Assembly (NCBI RefSeq): GCF_029892485.1
Contig: NZ_JARXVG010000009.1
Coordinates: 186,001 to 250,000 of the forward strand
Source of the DNA: Variovorax boronicumulans
GTDB taxonomy: Bacteria; Pseudomonadota; Gammaproteobacteria; Burkholderiales; Burkholderiaceae_C
Reading direction: 5' to 3'
DNA length: 64,000 nucleotides
Shown here in pieces: positions 53,255-61,563 of this stretch (positions are counted from its first letter, which is position 1; each line of letters begins with the position of its first letter). The notes under the pieces are model-generated. The model was not told the DNA's origin, searched no databases, and was given only the letters and a program-made list of their open reading frames with translations. A program made the translations under genes and the position numbers.

Positions 53255-54667
53255 TCACGGTGTCAAGGCCGCGCGCTTCGACACGCGCGGAGGAATCGGG
53301 ATGTAGCTCCTGTTCGCGCCGCGCATGACCAGCAGCGCCACGGTGTCGCTCTCCGGAATGGTGCGGATCGCCGCATCGAAATCGGCCAGGCCGGCCACAC
53401 GCACGTCGTTGACGGCGACCAGCGCGTCGCCGTAGCGCAGCCCTGCCCGCTGCGCCGACCCCGAGACGCCCTGCACATAGAGGCCGGGGTCCTGCAGGCT
53501 GATGCCGAGCACGCCCTTGCGTTCCGCGAGCTCGAGTCCGAAGCGGAGCTCTTGCGTGTCGGCGCGCGCAACGAGCTTCGGCGCGATGTCCGGCGCGCTC
53601 TGGGCCACGCCCACCTGCACCGTCAACGGCGCCCTGTGGCGCCAGATGCGCAGGGCCAGCCGGCTGCCCTGGGTGGCGCTGGCCACGCGCTCCTGGATTT
53701 CGGCATAGGGCATCGCCGCAGCAGCGGCACCGACCGCCAGGACCACATCGCCACTGCGAAGCCCCGCGGCCTCGGCCGGACTGTCCGCATCGACGCGCAC
53801 CACCAGCGCGCCCGATGCGGCCTCCAGGCCGAATGCCTGCGCCAGCTCGGCCGTGAGCGGCTGGGTGCGCGCGCCGATGTGGCCGCGCGTCACCCGCCCG
53901 GTGGCGCGAAGCTCGTCCGCCACCCGCATCGCGGTGTCGATGGGCAGGCTGAACGACACGCCGAAGTACCCGCCGCTGGCGGAATAGATCATCGAGTTCA
54001 TGCCCACCACGTTCCCGTGCTCGTCGAACAGCGGGCCGCCCGAGTTGCCAGGATTGAGCGCGACATCGGTCTGGATCAGCGGCACCCCGTTGCCGCCTGG
54101 CATGTAGCGCGGATTGGCGCTCACCACGCCGGCCGTCACGCTGCGCTCGAAGCCGAACGGCGCGCCCATTGCCGCGACCCATTCGCCCGGACAAAGCTCG
54201 CTGCTGTGGCCGACGGTCACCACCGGCAGGTTGGACGCCGCAATGCGCAGCAGCGCGACGTCGGTGCGGCGGTCGATGCCCACCACCTCGGCGTCGAAGC
54301 GACGCTGGTCCGCCGTGGCGATGGAGATCGCCTGTGCCCCCGTCACCGCATGCGCGCTGGTCAGGATGTAGCCGTCGCGATGCACGACGAACCCCGACGC
54401 AAAGCCGCGCCCCCCGCCCTGCCCCAAGCGCGTCGAAGGCTGCATGTCGCCTGCGACTGGCCAGTCGTTGCCCGCCCCCGCGACGGTGATGCTCACCACC
54501 GCTGGCGCCTGCCGGGCGGCCGCTGCCACGAAGTCGGCGCCCTGCGAGGCCGAGGCCGGACGGTCCAGGCACGAGCGCGTCTGCGACCAGGCGCCCATGC
54601 CGGACGCCATCGCGAGTGCGCCCACGACGGCGGCGATCGTCCTTCGCGCCAGGATGTGGTTGTTCAT
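53255..54667 (-). CDS. Do-like periplasmic serine protease with two PDZ domains
   Basis: A 470-residue protein with signal peptide (about residues 1-29), a trypsin-like domain with His in SAHAV, Asp in RRTDVALL and Ser in NPGNSGGPLF, then two PDZ domains (ARTQPLTAELAQAFGL; KGVLGISLQDPGLYVQGVSG). This is the HtrA/DegP architecture for periplasmic quality control. It starts directly after the stop of a universal stress protein gene (TGA ATG), so both are likely expressed from the same promoter. It differs from housekeeping DegP by its genomic context among low-oxygen genes. Confidence 0.88.
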   Translation of the reverse strand: MNNHILARRTIAAVVGALAMASGMGAWSQTRSCLDRPASASQGADFVAAAARQAPAVVSITVAGAGNDWPVAGDMQPSTRLGQGGGRGFASGFVVHRDGYILTSAHAVTGAQAISIATADQRRFDAEVVGIDRRTDVALLRIAASNLPVVTVGHSSELCPGEWVAAMGAPFGFERSVTAGVVSANPRYMPGGNGVPLIQTDVALNPGNSGGPLFDEHGNVVGMNSMIYSASGGYFGVSFSLPIDTAMRVADELRATGRVTRGHIGARTQPLTAELAQAFGLEAASGALVVRVDADSPAEAAGLRSGDVVLAVGAAAAAMPYAEIQERVASATQGSRLALRIWRHRAPLTVQVGVAQSAPDIAPKLVARADTQELRFGLELAERKGVLGISLQDPGLYVQGVSGSAQRAGLRYGDALVAVNDVRVAGLADFDAAIRTIPESDTVALLVMRGANRSYIPIPPRVSKRAALTP

Positions 54668-55090
54668 TCAGCGCACCAGCAGCACCGGCACCGTGCAGGC
54701 GGCCAGCACCTTGGTGGCGACCGACCCCAGCACCAGATTCGCCAAGGTACCGTGACCATGCGATCCCATGACGAGGAGATCGAATTTGCCTGCTTGCGCG
54801 AACGCTGCGATCTCGGTGGCCGGATGGCCGATGCGATGTTCGAAGCGTGCCTGGATGTCGTGGCCAGCGAACCATGCGCGAACAGGTTCCAGCACCATGC
54901 GCGCGTCGTCCTCGTAGTAGCCGTGCACAAGGTCCGGCCCCGCAAAGGCTGCGGCGCGGTGGGGCACCGGCATCACCGCATGGAAGGCCGTGAATGCATG
55001 GCCCGCGTTCGCCCATTCCTTGTGGGAGAGCAGGTAGGACAGCATGCGATTCGTGTAGTCGCTGCCATCGACGGCAAGCAGGATTTTCAT
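54668..55090 (-). CDS. Universal stress protein (ATP-binding type)
   Basis: A 140-residue UspA-fold protein: KILLAVDGSDYTNRML at the N-terminus and GSHGHGTLANLVLGSVATKV, the G-2x-G-9x-G-S ATP-binding motif, near the C-terminus. It is a cytoplasmic stress factor, often induced on oxygen limitation. ATG at 55090 follows AAGGAG. It is the first gene of a two-gene unit with the Do-like protease, and an FNR-like box lies 67 bases upstream. Confidence 0.9.
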   Translation of the reverse strand: MKILLAVDGSDYTNRMLSYLLSHKEWANAGHAFTAFHAVMPVPHRAAAFAGPDLVHGYYEDDARMVLEPVRAWFAGHDIQARFEHRIGHPATEIAAFAQAGKFDLLVMGSHGHGTLANLVLGSVATKVLAACTVPVLLVR

Positions 55091-55156
55091 GATGGCTCCT
55101 TGGGCGGGGACGCTCCCCCGGTGAACGAATGGTCGTTGTGCGGCCTCTGGTTCACC

Positions 55157-55170
55157 TTGCGCCACATCAA
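55157..55170 (-). promoter_or_regulatory. FNR/ANR-like box before the USP-protease unit
   Basis: TTGCG-CCAC-ATCAA. Its centre is 73.5 bases before the start codon, so a site at -41.5 predicts a leader of about 32 bases. Confidence 0.6.
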
Positions 55171-55211
55171 GAAAACCAGGGGTGTGCGGCCTGGCTTGTG
55201 CAACAGCAGGC

Positions 55212-55796
55212 TCAGAGCGCCGGCCCCAGTCCAATGGGCGCAGGCACGAGATTCACGATGCGCGTGAAGAGCGCGTTGTATTCGAGGTCGGGTACATGCC
55301 CGGTCATCGGGTCGCGGTTCTGGGCGAAGGCTTCGTCCAGATCGAGCCAGTCGTCCTCGGTCAGCACGCGCTCGGCCAGCGGCAGGATCTCGCGCTCTTC
55401 CAGCGCCATGTGGTTCAGGTAGAAATCGACGTACTCGGCAACCGTCCTCTCGAAGAGTTCGCGCCGCGATTCACCCAGCATCTCGAACGCGAGCAGCGCG
55501 TGCTCGACGTCGCGGATCCTGCGCTCGCCGCGGGCGTGGTCGCTGTCCAGCTTGTCCAGCAGGTCCCGCGAGATGGGCGTCCTGGCGCGCAGCTTGGGAA
55601 ACAGCAGTTCGGTCTCCTTGCGGTGGTGGCGCTTCTCGGGAAACTCGTCCACGTAGAAGAGCATGGCGCGCAGTGTCGCGAAGTCGGGCAAGGTGCCCTT
55701 CTTGCGGTGCTGCTCGAGCAGCATGACGATGGAGCGGAGGATGGCCGCGAGCGCAGCGTGCTCCTGGCGAATGATGCGAACGGTGGCGTGGGTCAT
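55212..55796 (-). CDS. Hemerythrin-domain protein
   Basis: A 194-residue four-helix protein. The ligand pattern RQEHAAL, EKRHHRKETELLFP, DSDHARGE and YLNHMALEEREILP supplies the five His and two carboxylates of a di-iron hemerythrin site. Such bacterial proteins bind oxygen or nitric oxide and help repair iron centres. The start at 55796 follows AGGAAG. It is divergent from the second universal stress gene, and each has its own FNR-like box in the gap. Confidence 0.87.
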   Translation of the reverse strand: MTHATVRIIRQEHAALAAILRSIVMLLEQHRKKGTLPDFATLRAMLFYVDEFPEKRHHRKETELLFPKLRARTPISRDLLDKLDSDHARGERRIRDVEHALLAFEMLGESRRELFERTVAEYVDFYLNHMALEEREILPLAERVLTEDDWLDLDEAFAQNRDPMTGHVPDLEYNALFTRIVNLVPAPIGLGPAL

Positions 55797-55848
55797 GAAT
55801 GTCTTCCTGTGCATGCCCGAAGGGTTGCGCTTTTGTGTGTGCGCAGGC

Positions 55849-55862
55849 TTGCTCCAGATCAA
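55849..55862 (-). promoter_or_regulatory. FNR/ANR-like box before the hemerythrin gene
   Basis: TTGCT-CCAG-ATCAA, one perfect half-site. Its centre is 59.5 bases before the hemerythrin start codon, giving a leader of about 18 bases if it sits at -41.5. Confidence 0.5.
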
Positions 55863-55888
55863 ACCCTGGCAATCGGCAGGCTTCGCAC

Positions 55889-55902
55889 TTGATCGAAATC
55901 AA
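55889..55902 (+). promoter_or_regulatory. Perfect FNR/ANR box before the second USP gene
   Basis: TTGAT-CGAA-ATCAA matches the consensus exactly. Its centre is 67.5 bases before ATG 55963. GATACT (55924-55929) lies 21 bases after the box, where a -10 element is expected for a class II FNR-type promoter. Confidence 0.75.
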
Positions 55903-55962
55903 CTCTCGCTGCGTACCCGTGCGGATACTGGAACACCCCCTTCAACGCCACGGAGTCGTGCC

Positions 55963-56469
55963 ATGTACCAGCGAATTCTTGTTCCCATCGACGGCAGTTC
56001 CACGTCCAGCCGCGGGCTGGAGGAAGCCATTCAGTTGGCGAAGCTGACGGGCGGGCGCCTGCGCCTCGCGCACGTCATCGACGAGTTGTCGTTCGCCCTC
56101 TCCATGGACGCCTACGCAGGCCTTGCCGGCAACTGGCTCGAAGAGTTGCGCGGCAATGCAGCGAAGCTGCTGGAGGCCGCGCGGGCCAAGGCAGCCGAGG
56201 CCGACGTCCAGGCCGACACCGTGCTGCTCGATCGCTTCAAGGGCACGGTGCACGAGCAGATCGCCGCGGAAGCCGAGGCCTCAAAGGCCGACCTGATCGT
56301 GATCGGCACCCACGGCCGCCGCGGCATCGGCCGCTGGGTGATGGGCAGCAGTGCGGAACACATCCTGCGCACCGCGCCCGTGCCGGTGTTGCTGGTGCGC
56401 GCACCCGAAAGCGCCAGGAACGAGCACGAGCGCTTCACGCTGCCGGGCGGGGAACTCGCCAGCCAGTGA
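55963..56469 (+). CDS. Universal stress protein
   Basis: A 168-residue UspA-fold protein: YQRILVPIDGSSTSSRGLEEA at the N-terminus and GTHGRRGIGRWVMGSSAEHIL, the ATP-binding G-2x-G-9x-G-S motif. The last 20 residues are a polar tail beyond the fold. It has its own perfect FNR box and a -10-like element. It ends in a 117-bp convergent gap without notable signals. Confidence 0.92.
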   Translation: MYQRILVPIDGSSTSSRGLEEAIQLAKLTGGRLRLAHVIDELSFALSMDAYAGLAGNWLEELRGNAAKLLEAARAKAAEADVQADTVLLDRFKGTVHEQIAAEAEASKADLIVIGTHGRRGIGRWVMGSSAEHILRTAPVPVLLVRAPESARNEHERFTLPGGELASQ

Positions 56470-56586
56470 GGCTTCGGAAGCCCGGGGCCGCGATGCGCGG
56501 GCGATCCGGGCGATGTCCACAGGGTCTGCCTCCAGACCGCTGTGCCTTTCTGTCGATCCTTCTCCAGCGGCCGCTGGCTGGCGGGC

Positions 56587-56817
56587 TCAGCCGTCCAGCG
56601 GCATGCCACCGCCCAGACGGCGGATCCACAGGTCCGTGAACTCGCGCTGCACGGCGCCGGTTGCGCGCTGCCAGCTGGTCAGCATTTCCCATTGCTGGCG
56701 CTGCACCAGGAACATGCGCCTGACGGCGTCCATCTGCCAATCCAGGGCGAATTGAAGGCAACCGGTGCCCAGGGGTGCCGGATGCATCGGGGTGGGCGAA
56801 AAAGAATCGTCGGGCAT
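56587..56817 (-). CDS. Small unknown protein under a perfect FNR box
   Basis: A 76-residue protein with a Pro/Met-rich leader and one amphipathic, Trp- and Gln-rich helix (QRQQWEMLTSWQRATGAVQ). No signal or membrane segment is seen. The helix recalls phasin or granule-associated proteins, but the resemblance is weak. GGAG precedes ATG 56817, and a perfect FNR box is centred 63.5 bases upstream, which makes expression as a real gene likely. Confidence 0.6.
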   Translation of the reverse strand: MPDDSFSPTPMHPAPLGTGCLQFALDWQMDAVRRMFLVQRQQWEMLTSWQRATGAVQREFTDLWIRRLGGGMPLDG

Positions 56818-56873
56818 GAGGGGTATCTCCGGGAATGTAAGGATCGATCCTAGGCACGCGTCGCCGGGACGGC

Positions 56874-56887
56874 TTGATGCACATCAA
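56874..56887 (-). promoter_or_regulatory. Perfect FNR/ANR box before the 76-residue protein
   Basis: TTGAT-GCAC-ATCAA, an exact consensus match. On the minus strand TAGGAT (56847-56852) lies 21 bases after it, a fair -10 at the expected distance. Confidence 0.72.
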
Positions 56888-56970
56888 GCCACGCGCGGTT
56901 GCCGGTCTGTTGTGGGACTGCACGGTTCACCGGCCTTGATACAGCTGCCGGCGTTCCGGCAGCCGTGCAA

Positions 56971-58698
56971 TCAGTGCCCGTTTGCGCCATGCGCCCCGAT
57001 GCCGGTCTCCGAGCGCACCTGCTGCGCGATGAAGCCGCCGCGGTCGACCTGGGCCCGGGCGCTGCGGTCCAGCACCGAGAACAGCCAGATGCCCGCGAAC
57101 GCGATGCTCATCGAGAACAGGCAAGGCGAGGTGTACGGAAACGGCGCCGAGCCCGCCGGGTAGCCGAAGGTGGCTTCCCATACCGAAGGCGAAAGCACCG
57201 TCAACCCCACCGAAGACACCAGCCCGAGGAAGCCGCCGATCACCGCGCCGCGCGTGGTGCAGCCCTTCCAGAGCACCGACATGAAGAGCACCGGGAAGTT
57301 GGCCGAAGCCGCGATCGCAAACGCCAGCGACACCATGAAGGCGATGTTCTGCTTCTCGAATACGATGCCCAGCACCACCGCCAGCGCACCGAGCGCCAGC
57401 GTTGTGATCTTGGACACGCGCAGCTCGGCCGCGCTGCCCGCATCGCCCTTCTTGATGACGGTGGCATACAGGTCGTGCGAGACGGCCGACGCGCCCGACA
57501 ACGTGAGGCCCGCCACCACCGCGAGGATGGTCGCGAAGGCCACCGCCGAGATGAAGCCCAGGAACACGTTGCCGCCCACCGCATTGGCCAGGTGGATCGC
57601 CGCCATGTTGCCGCCGCCCTTGAGCACGCCCTTGGCGTCGAGGAAGTCGGGGTTCGTCAGCACGAAGGTGATGGCGCCGAAGCCGATGATGAAGGTCAGC
57701 AGGTAGAAGTAGCCGATCCAGCCCGTGGCCCACATGACCGACTTGCGCGCCTCCTTGGCGCTGGGCACGGTAAAGAAGCGCATCAGGATGTGCGGGAGCC
57801 CGGCCGTGCCGAACATCAGCGCCATGCCGAAGGAAATGGCCGAGATCGGGTCCTTCACGAAGTTGCCCGGGCCCATGATCGACTGCCCGATGCTCGCGGC
57901 CATCTGCGCCGTCTTGCCGTCCTTGAGTGCCAGGTCGGTCTTGACCTTGACCGCGCCCGCGAACATGGCCTCGGGGCTGAAGCCGAAGTGCCACAGCACC
58001 GAGACGGCCATGAAGCTCGCGCCGCCCAGCAGCAGGCCGGCCTTGATGATCTGAACCCAGGTGGTCGCGGTCATGCCGCCGAAGAGCACATAGACCATCA
58101 TGAGCGAGCCCACGATGACCACCGCGATCCAGTATTCGAGGCCGAACAGCAGCTTGATCAGCTGCCCCGCCCCCACCATCTGCGCGATCAGGTAGAACGC
58201 CACCACCACCAGCGTGCCTGAGGCCGCGAAGATGCGCACCGGCGCCTGCTTGAAGCGGAAGGCCGCCACGTCGGCGAAGGTGAACTTGCCGAGGTTGCGC
58301 AGCCGCTCGGCCATGAGGAAGGTGATGACCGGCCAGCCCACGAGAAAGCCGATCGAATAGATCAGCCCGTCGTAGCCCGTGGCCATCACCGCAGCCGAGA
58401 TGCCCAGGAACGATGCCGCCGACATGTAGTCGCCCGCAATGGCAAGCCCGTTCTGGAAGCCCGTGATGCCGCCGCCGGCCGTGTAGAAGTCGGATGCCGA
58501 GCGGGTACGCGCCGCTGCCCACTTGGTGATGAAGAGCGTGCCCACCACGAACAGCGAGAACATGCCGATCGCGGTCCAGTTGGTGGGCTGGCGCTGGAGC
58601 TGGCCCAGGTCCGCGCCCGCAGCGAGTGCAGCTGCCGAGGCAGCGCCCAGCGCAAGAAAGAGGACAACGGATCGCATGCGCAAGAGACCGGCGTTCAT
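56971..58698 (-). CDS. actP: Cation/acetate symporter
   Basis: A 575-residue sodium:solute symporter with an N-terminal signal-like helix and about 13 membrane segments. RTRSASDFYTAGGGITGFQNGLAIAGDYMSAASFLG is the ActP start, and AVVAGLTLSGASAVSHDLY and WKGCTTRGAVIGG match later parts. ActP imports acetate and related short acids. It overlaps the DUF485 gene by four bases, the classic yjcH-actP pair, and is divergent from acetyl-CoA synthetase. Confidence 0.93.
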   Translation of the reverse strand: MNAGLLRMRSVVLFLALGAASAAALAAGADLGQLQRQPTNWTAIGMFSLFVVGTLFITKWAAARTRSASDFYTAGGGITGFQNGLAIAGDYMSAASFLGISAAVMATGYDGLIYSIGFLVGWPVITFLMAERLRNLGKFTFADVAAFRFKQAPVRIFAASGTLVVVAFYLIAQMVGAGQLIKLLFGLEYWIAVVIVGSLMMVYVLFGGMTATTWVQIIKAGLLLGGASFMAVSVLWHFGFSPEAMFAGAVKVKTDLALKDGKTAQMAASIGQSIMGPGNFVKDPISAISFGMALMFGTAGLPHILMRFFTVPSAKEARKSVMWATGWIGYFYLLTFIIGFGAITFVLTNPDFLDAKGVLKGGGNMAAIHLANAVGGNVFLGFISAVAFATILAVVAGLTLSGASAVSHDLYATVIKKGDAGSAAELRVSKITTLALGALAVVLGIVFEKQNIAFMVSLAFAIAASANFPVLFMSVLWKGCTTRGAVIGGFLGLVSSVGLTVLSPSVWEATFGYPAGSAPFPYTSPCLFSMSIAFAGIWLFSVLDRSARAQVDRGGFIAQQVRSETGIGAHGANGH

Positions 58699-59015
58699 GG
58701 CTTGCCCACCTTCTGCACGGCCTTCACCACGGCGTCGGAGAGGGTGTCGAACTCCGCATTCGCGCGGCGCACGTAGTAGCCCGTGATCGCGATGGTGAAA
58801 AGGATCACGCCGAAGCCCACCGGCATGCCCAGCGTCATGACGCCGTCGCCGATGCGCCGCGCGAGGAACTCCTTGTCGAAGGCCACCAGCAGCACGAAGC
58901 CGTAGTACACGACGAGCATGCACACGGCCAGCGTCCAGCCGAAGCGGTCGCGTCGGCGCCTGAGCTGCTTGTATTGCGGATGCGCGGCAATGCGCGCGAC
59001 CAGATCGTCTTGCAT
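58695..59015 (-). CDS. DUF485 membrane protein (YjcH-like)
   Basis: A 106-residue protein with two membrane helices (WTLAVCMLVVYYGFVLLVAF and FGVILFTIAITGYYVRRAN), the DUF485 arrangement always found before actP. It is thought to assist the acetate permease. The stop overlaps the actP ATG. A symmetric TTGCG-N4-CGCAA site lies 67 bases upstream, in the gap shared with acs. Confidence 0.9.
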   Translation of the reverse strand: MQDDLVARIAAHPQYKQLRRRRDRFGWTLAVCMLVVYYGFVLLVAFDKEFLARRIGDGVMTLGMPVGFGVILFTIAITGYYVRRANAEFDTLSDAVVKAVQKVGKP

Positions 59016-59081
59016 GGAGTCTCCTGATGGGGGTATCGAACGGGTTCGACCGGATTAGGAACGGCCCCACCGCGCAGAAGC

Positions 59082-59095
59082 TTGCGCTGGCGCAA
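59082..59095. promoter_or_regulatory. Perfect palindrome of FixK type between acs and DUF485-actP
   Basis: TTGCG-CTGG-CGCAA has the geometry of FNR boxes but CG in place of AT, as in FixK-type sites (TTGC-N6-GCAA). It is symmetric and nearly central: 62.5 bases from the acs start and 73.5 from the DUF485 start, so one site could serve both directions. Confidence 0.5.
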
Positions 59096-59150
59096 GGTTT
59101 TCTTCATCGCTGTCGGCAAGATCGCATCACCCTCACGAAAGACACGAGAC

Positions 59151-61127
59151 ATGAACGCACCCGACTTCCCATCTCGCCTTCCGGTCTACGCCCCGCCGGA
59201 GGCACTCGTCCGCACCGCCCACATCGCCGGCCGTGCCGCCTACGACGCCCTCGTGGCCGAAGCCGAGGCCGACTACGAGGGCTACTGGGCCCGTCTGGCG
59301 CGCGAATTCGTCGGCTGGAAAACGCCGTTCACGAAGGTGCTCGACAGCAGCGATGCCCCCTACCACCGCTGGTTCGAGGACGGCACCCTCAACGTGTCGT
59401 GGAACTGCCTGGACCGCCAGGTGGCCGCCGGCAAGGGCGACAAGGTGGCCATCGTCTTCGAGTCGGACGACGGCAAGGTCACCCGCACCACCTACGCCCA
59501 GCTGCTCGCGCAGACCTGCCGCATGGCCAACGCGCTGAAGGCGCGCGGCGTGAAGAAAGGCGACCGCGTGGTCATCTACATGCCGATGTCGGTCGAAGGC
59601 GTGGTGGCCATGCAGGCCTGCGCGCGATTGGGGGCGATTCACTCGGTGGTGTTCGGCGGTTTCTCCGCGCATGCGCTGCGCGACCGCATCGCGGACACCG
59701 GCGCCCAAGTGGTCATCACGGCAGACCAGCAGGTGCGCGCGGGCAAGCAGTTGCCGCTGAAGGCGATGGTCGACGAGGCGCTCGCGCTGGGCGGCTGCGA
59801 GGCGGTGACATCGGTGATCGTCTATCGCCGCACCGGCGCAGCCATTGCCTGGACACCGCGCGACCTGTGGATGCACGAGATCACCGAGGCGCAGAAAGAC
59901 AGCTGCGAACCCGAATGGGTGGGCGCCGAGCATCCGCTCTTCCTGCTCTACACCTCGGGCTCCACCGGCAAGCCCAAGGGCGTGCAGCACAGCAGCGGCG
60001 GCTACCTGCTGCACGCGGCGCTGAGCACGAAGTGGACCTTCGACATCCATGACGACGATGTGTTCTGGTGCACCGCCGACATCGGCTGGGTCACCGGCCA
60101 CACCTACATCGCCTACGGGCCGCTGGCCATCGGCGCGACCGAGGTGGTGTTCGAGGGCGTCCCCACCTTCCCCGACGCCGGGCGCTTCTGGCAGATGATC
60201 GAGCAGCATCAGGTCACGGTGTTCTATACCGCGCCCACGGCGATCCGCTCGCTCATCAAGGCGGCCGAAGGCAACTCGGCCATCCACCCCGACCGCTACG
60301 ACCTGCGCAGCCTGCGCGTGCTGGGCTCGGTCGGCGAACCGATCAATCCGGCCGCTTGGGAGTGGTATCGCAAGCACGTGGGCGGCGGCCGCTGCCCGGT
60401 GCTCGACACCTGGTGGCAGACCGAGACCGGTGGCCACATGATCACGCCGCTGCCGGGCGCCACCGACCTGGTGCCGGGCTCCTGCACCCTGCCCTTCCCC
60501 GGCATTGCCGCGGCCATCGTCGACGAGACCGGCAACGACCTGCCCAACGGCGAGAGCGGCCTGCTGGTCATCAAGAAGCCCTGGCCGAGCATGATCCGCG
60601 CGGTCTGGGGCGACGACGCGCGCTACCGTTCGAGCTACTACCCGCCGGAGCTGCGCGGCTGCTACCTGGCGGGCGACGGCGCGGCGCGCGATGCGGCCAC
60701 GGGCTACTTCACCATCGGCGGGCGCATCGACGACGTGCTGAACGTCAGCGGCCACCGCATGGGCACGATGGAGATCGAATCGGCGCTCGTGGCCTGCACG
60801 GCGCTGGTGGCCGAGGCCGCGGTGGTGGGCCGGCCCGACGAGACCACGGGCGAGGCGATCTGCGCGTTCGTGGTGCTCAAGCAGCCACGCCCCGAGGGCG
60901 CGGAAGCGGTTCGCCTGGCGGCCGAGCTGCGCGCCTGGATCGGCAAGGAAATCGGCCCCATCGCCAAGCCCAAGGAGATCCGCTTCGCCGACAACCTGCC
61001 CAAGACGCGCAGCGGAAAGATCATGCGCCGCCTGCTGCGCTCGGTGGCCAAGGGCGAGGCGATCACGCAGGACGTGTCGACGCTGGAGAACCCGGCGATC
61101 CTCGATCAGTTGACCGAGGCGCACTGA
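59151..61127 (+). CDS. acs: Acetyl-CoA synthetase (AMP-forming)
   Basis: A 658-residue adenylate-forming enzyme of standard Acs length. LLYTSGSTGKPKGVQHSSGG is the phosphate-binding loop, DTWWQTETGGHM the A5 motif, and PKTRSGKIMRRLLR holds the Lys that is regulated by acetylation. It activates acetate (possibly propionate) to acetyl-CoA. The neighbouring acetate permease supports the assignment. ATG at 59151 begins a normal N-terminus. The BON-domain gene follows 51 bases later. Confidence 0.93.
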   Translation: MNAPDFPSRLPVYAPPEALVRTAHIAGRAAYDALVAEAEADYEGYWARLAREFVGWKTPFTKVLDSSDAPYHRWFEDGTLNVSWNCLDRQVAAGKGDKVAIVFESDDGKVTRTTYAQLLAQTCRMANALKARGVKKGDRVVIYMPMSVEGVVAMQACARLGAIHSVVFGGFSAHALRDRIADTGAQVVITADQQVRAGKQLPLKAMVDEALALGGCEAVTSVIVYRRTGAAIAWTPRDLWMHEITEAQKDSCEPEWVGAEHPLFLLYTSGSTGKPKGVQHSSGGYLLHAALSTKWTFDIHDDDVFWCTADIGWVTGHTYIAYGPLAIGATEVVFEGVPTFPDAGRFWQMIEQHQVTVFYTAPTAIRSLIKAAEGNSAIHPDRYDLRSLRVLGSVGEPINPAAWEWYRKHVGGGRCPVLDTWWQTETGGHMITPLPGATDLVPGSCTLPFPGIAAAIVDETGNDLPNGESGLLVIKKPWPSMIRAVWGDDARYRSSYYPPELRGCYLAGDGAARDAATGYFTIGGRIDDVLNVSGHRMGTMEIESALVACTALVAEAAVVGRPDETTGEAICAFVVLKQPRPEGAEAVRLAAELRAWIGKEIGPIAKPKEIRFADNLPKTRSGKIMRRLLRSVAKGEAITQDVSTLENPAILDQLTEAH

Positions 61128-61178
61128 ACCGGAACCCGTCCTGTTGAAACCCCTCCCCTAGCTCCAGAAAGAAAAACC

Positions 61179-61442
61179 ATGAATCCGGACATCCAGCTCA
61201 GACACGATGTCTTCGCCCAACTCAACTGGGACCCGGCCGTCAACGCCTGCGACGTCGACGTGCAGGTGAAGAACGGCGTGGCGACCTTGCGCGGCGAGGT
61301 GGCCGACGAGGCCCAGCGCGAGGCCGCGGAACGCGCCGCGCGCCGCACCGACGGCCTGGCCACCCTGTTGAACAGGCTCATCGTCCGGCCGGCCCGGGCG
61401 AACGAATCTCGCGACCTCGACGTCCAGCGCTCATTCGCGTGA
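61179..61442 (+). CDS. Small cytoplasmic BON-domain protein
   Basis: An 87-residue protein consisting of one BON domain (DVDVQVKNGVATLRGEVADEAQREAAERAARR) without signal peptide. Periplasmic BON proteins bind membranes or outer-membrane partners, but a leaderless version should be cytoplasmic. It sits between acs and the response regulator and may be co-transcribed with acs. Its role in this regulon is not known. Confidence 0.8.
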   Translation: MNPDIQLRHDVFAQLNWDPAVNACDVDVQVKNGVATLRGEVADEAQREAAERAARRTDGLATLLNRLIVRPARANESRDLDVQRSFA

Positions 61443-61490
61443 ACAGGGTGGCGTCTGCGCCGGCTGCATTCGCTTGCGCGAGAGAACCAT

Positions 61491-61504
61491 TTGATACAGA
61501 TCAA
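61491..61504 (+). promoter_or_regulatory. Perfect FNR/ANR box before the orphan response regulator
   Basis: TTGAT-ACAG-ATCAA, an exact consensus match, centred 66.5 bases before the TTG start at 61564. AAGAAT (61527-61532) lies 22 bases after it as a weak -10. The predicted transcription start near 61539 rules out the in-frame GTG at 61510. Confidence 0.75.
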
Positions 61505-61563
61505 GGTTCGTGCAGCGATGCATCGGAAGAATCGGATCTCCAACACCACCCAGGAGTCCGATC

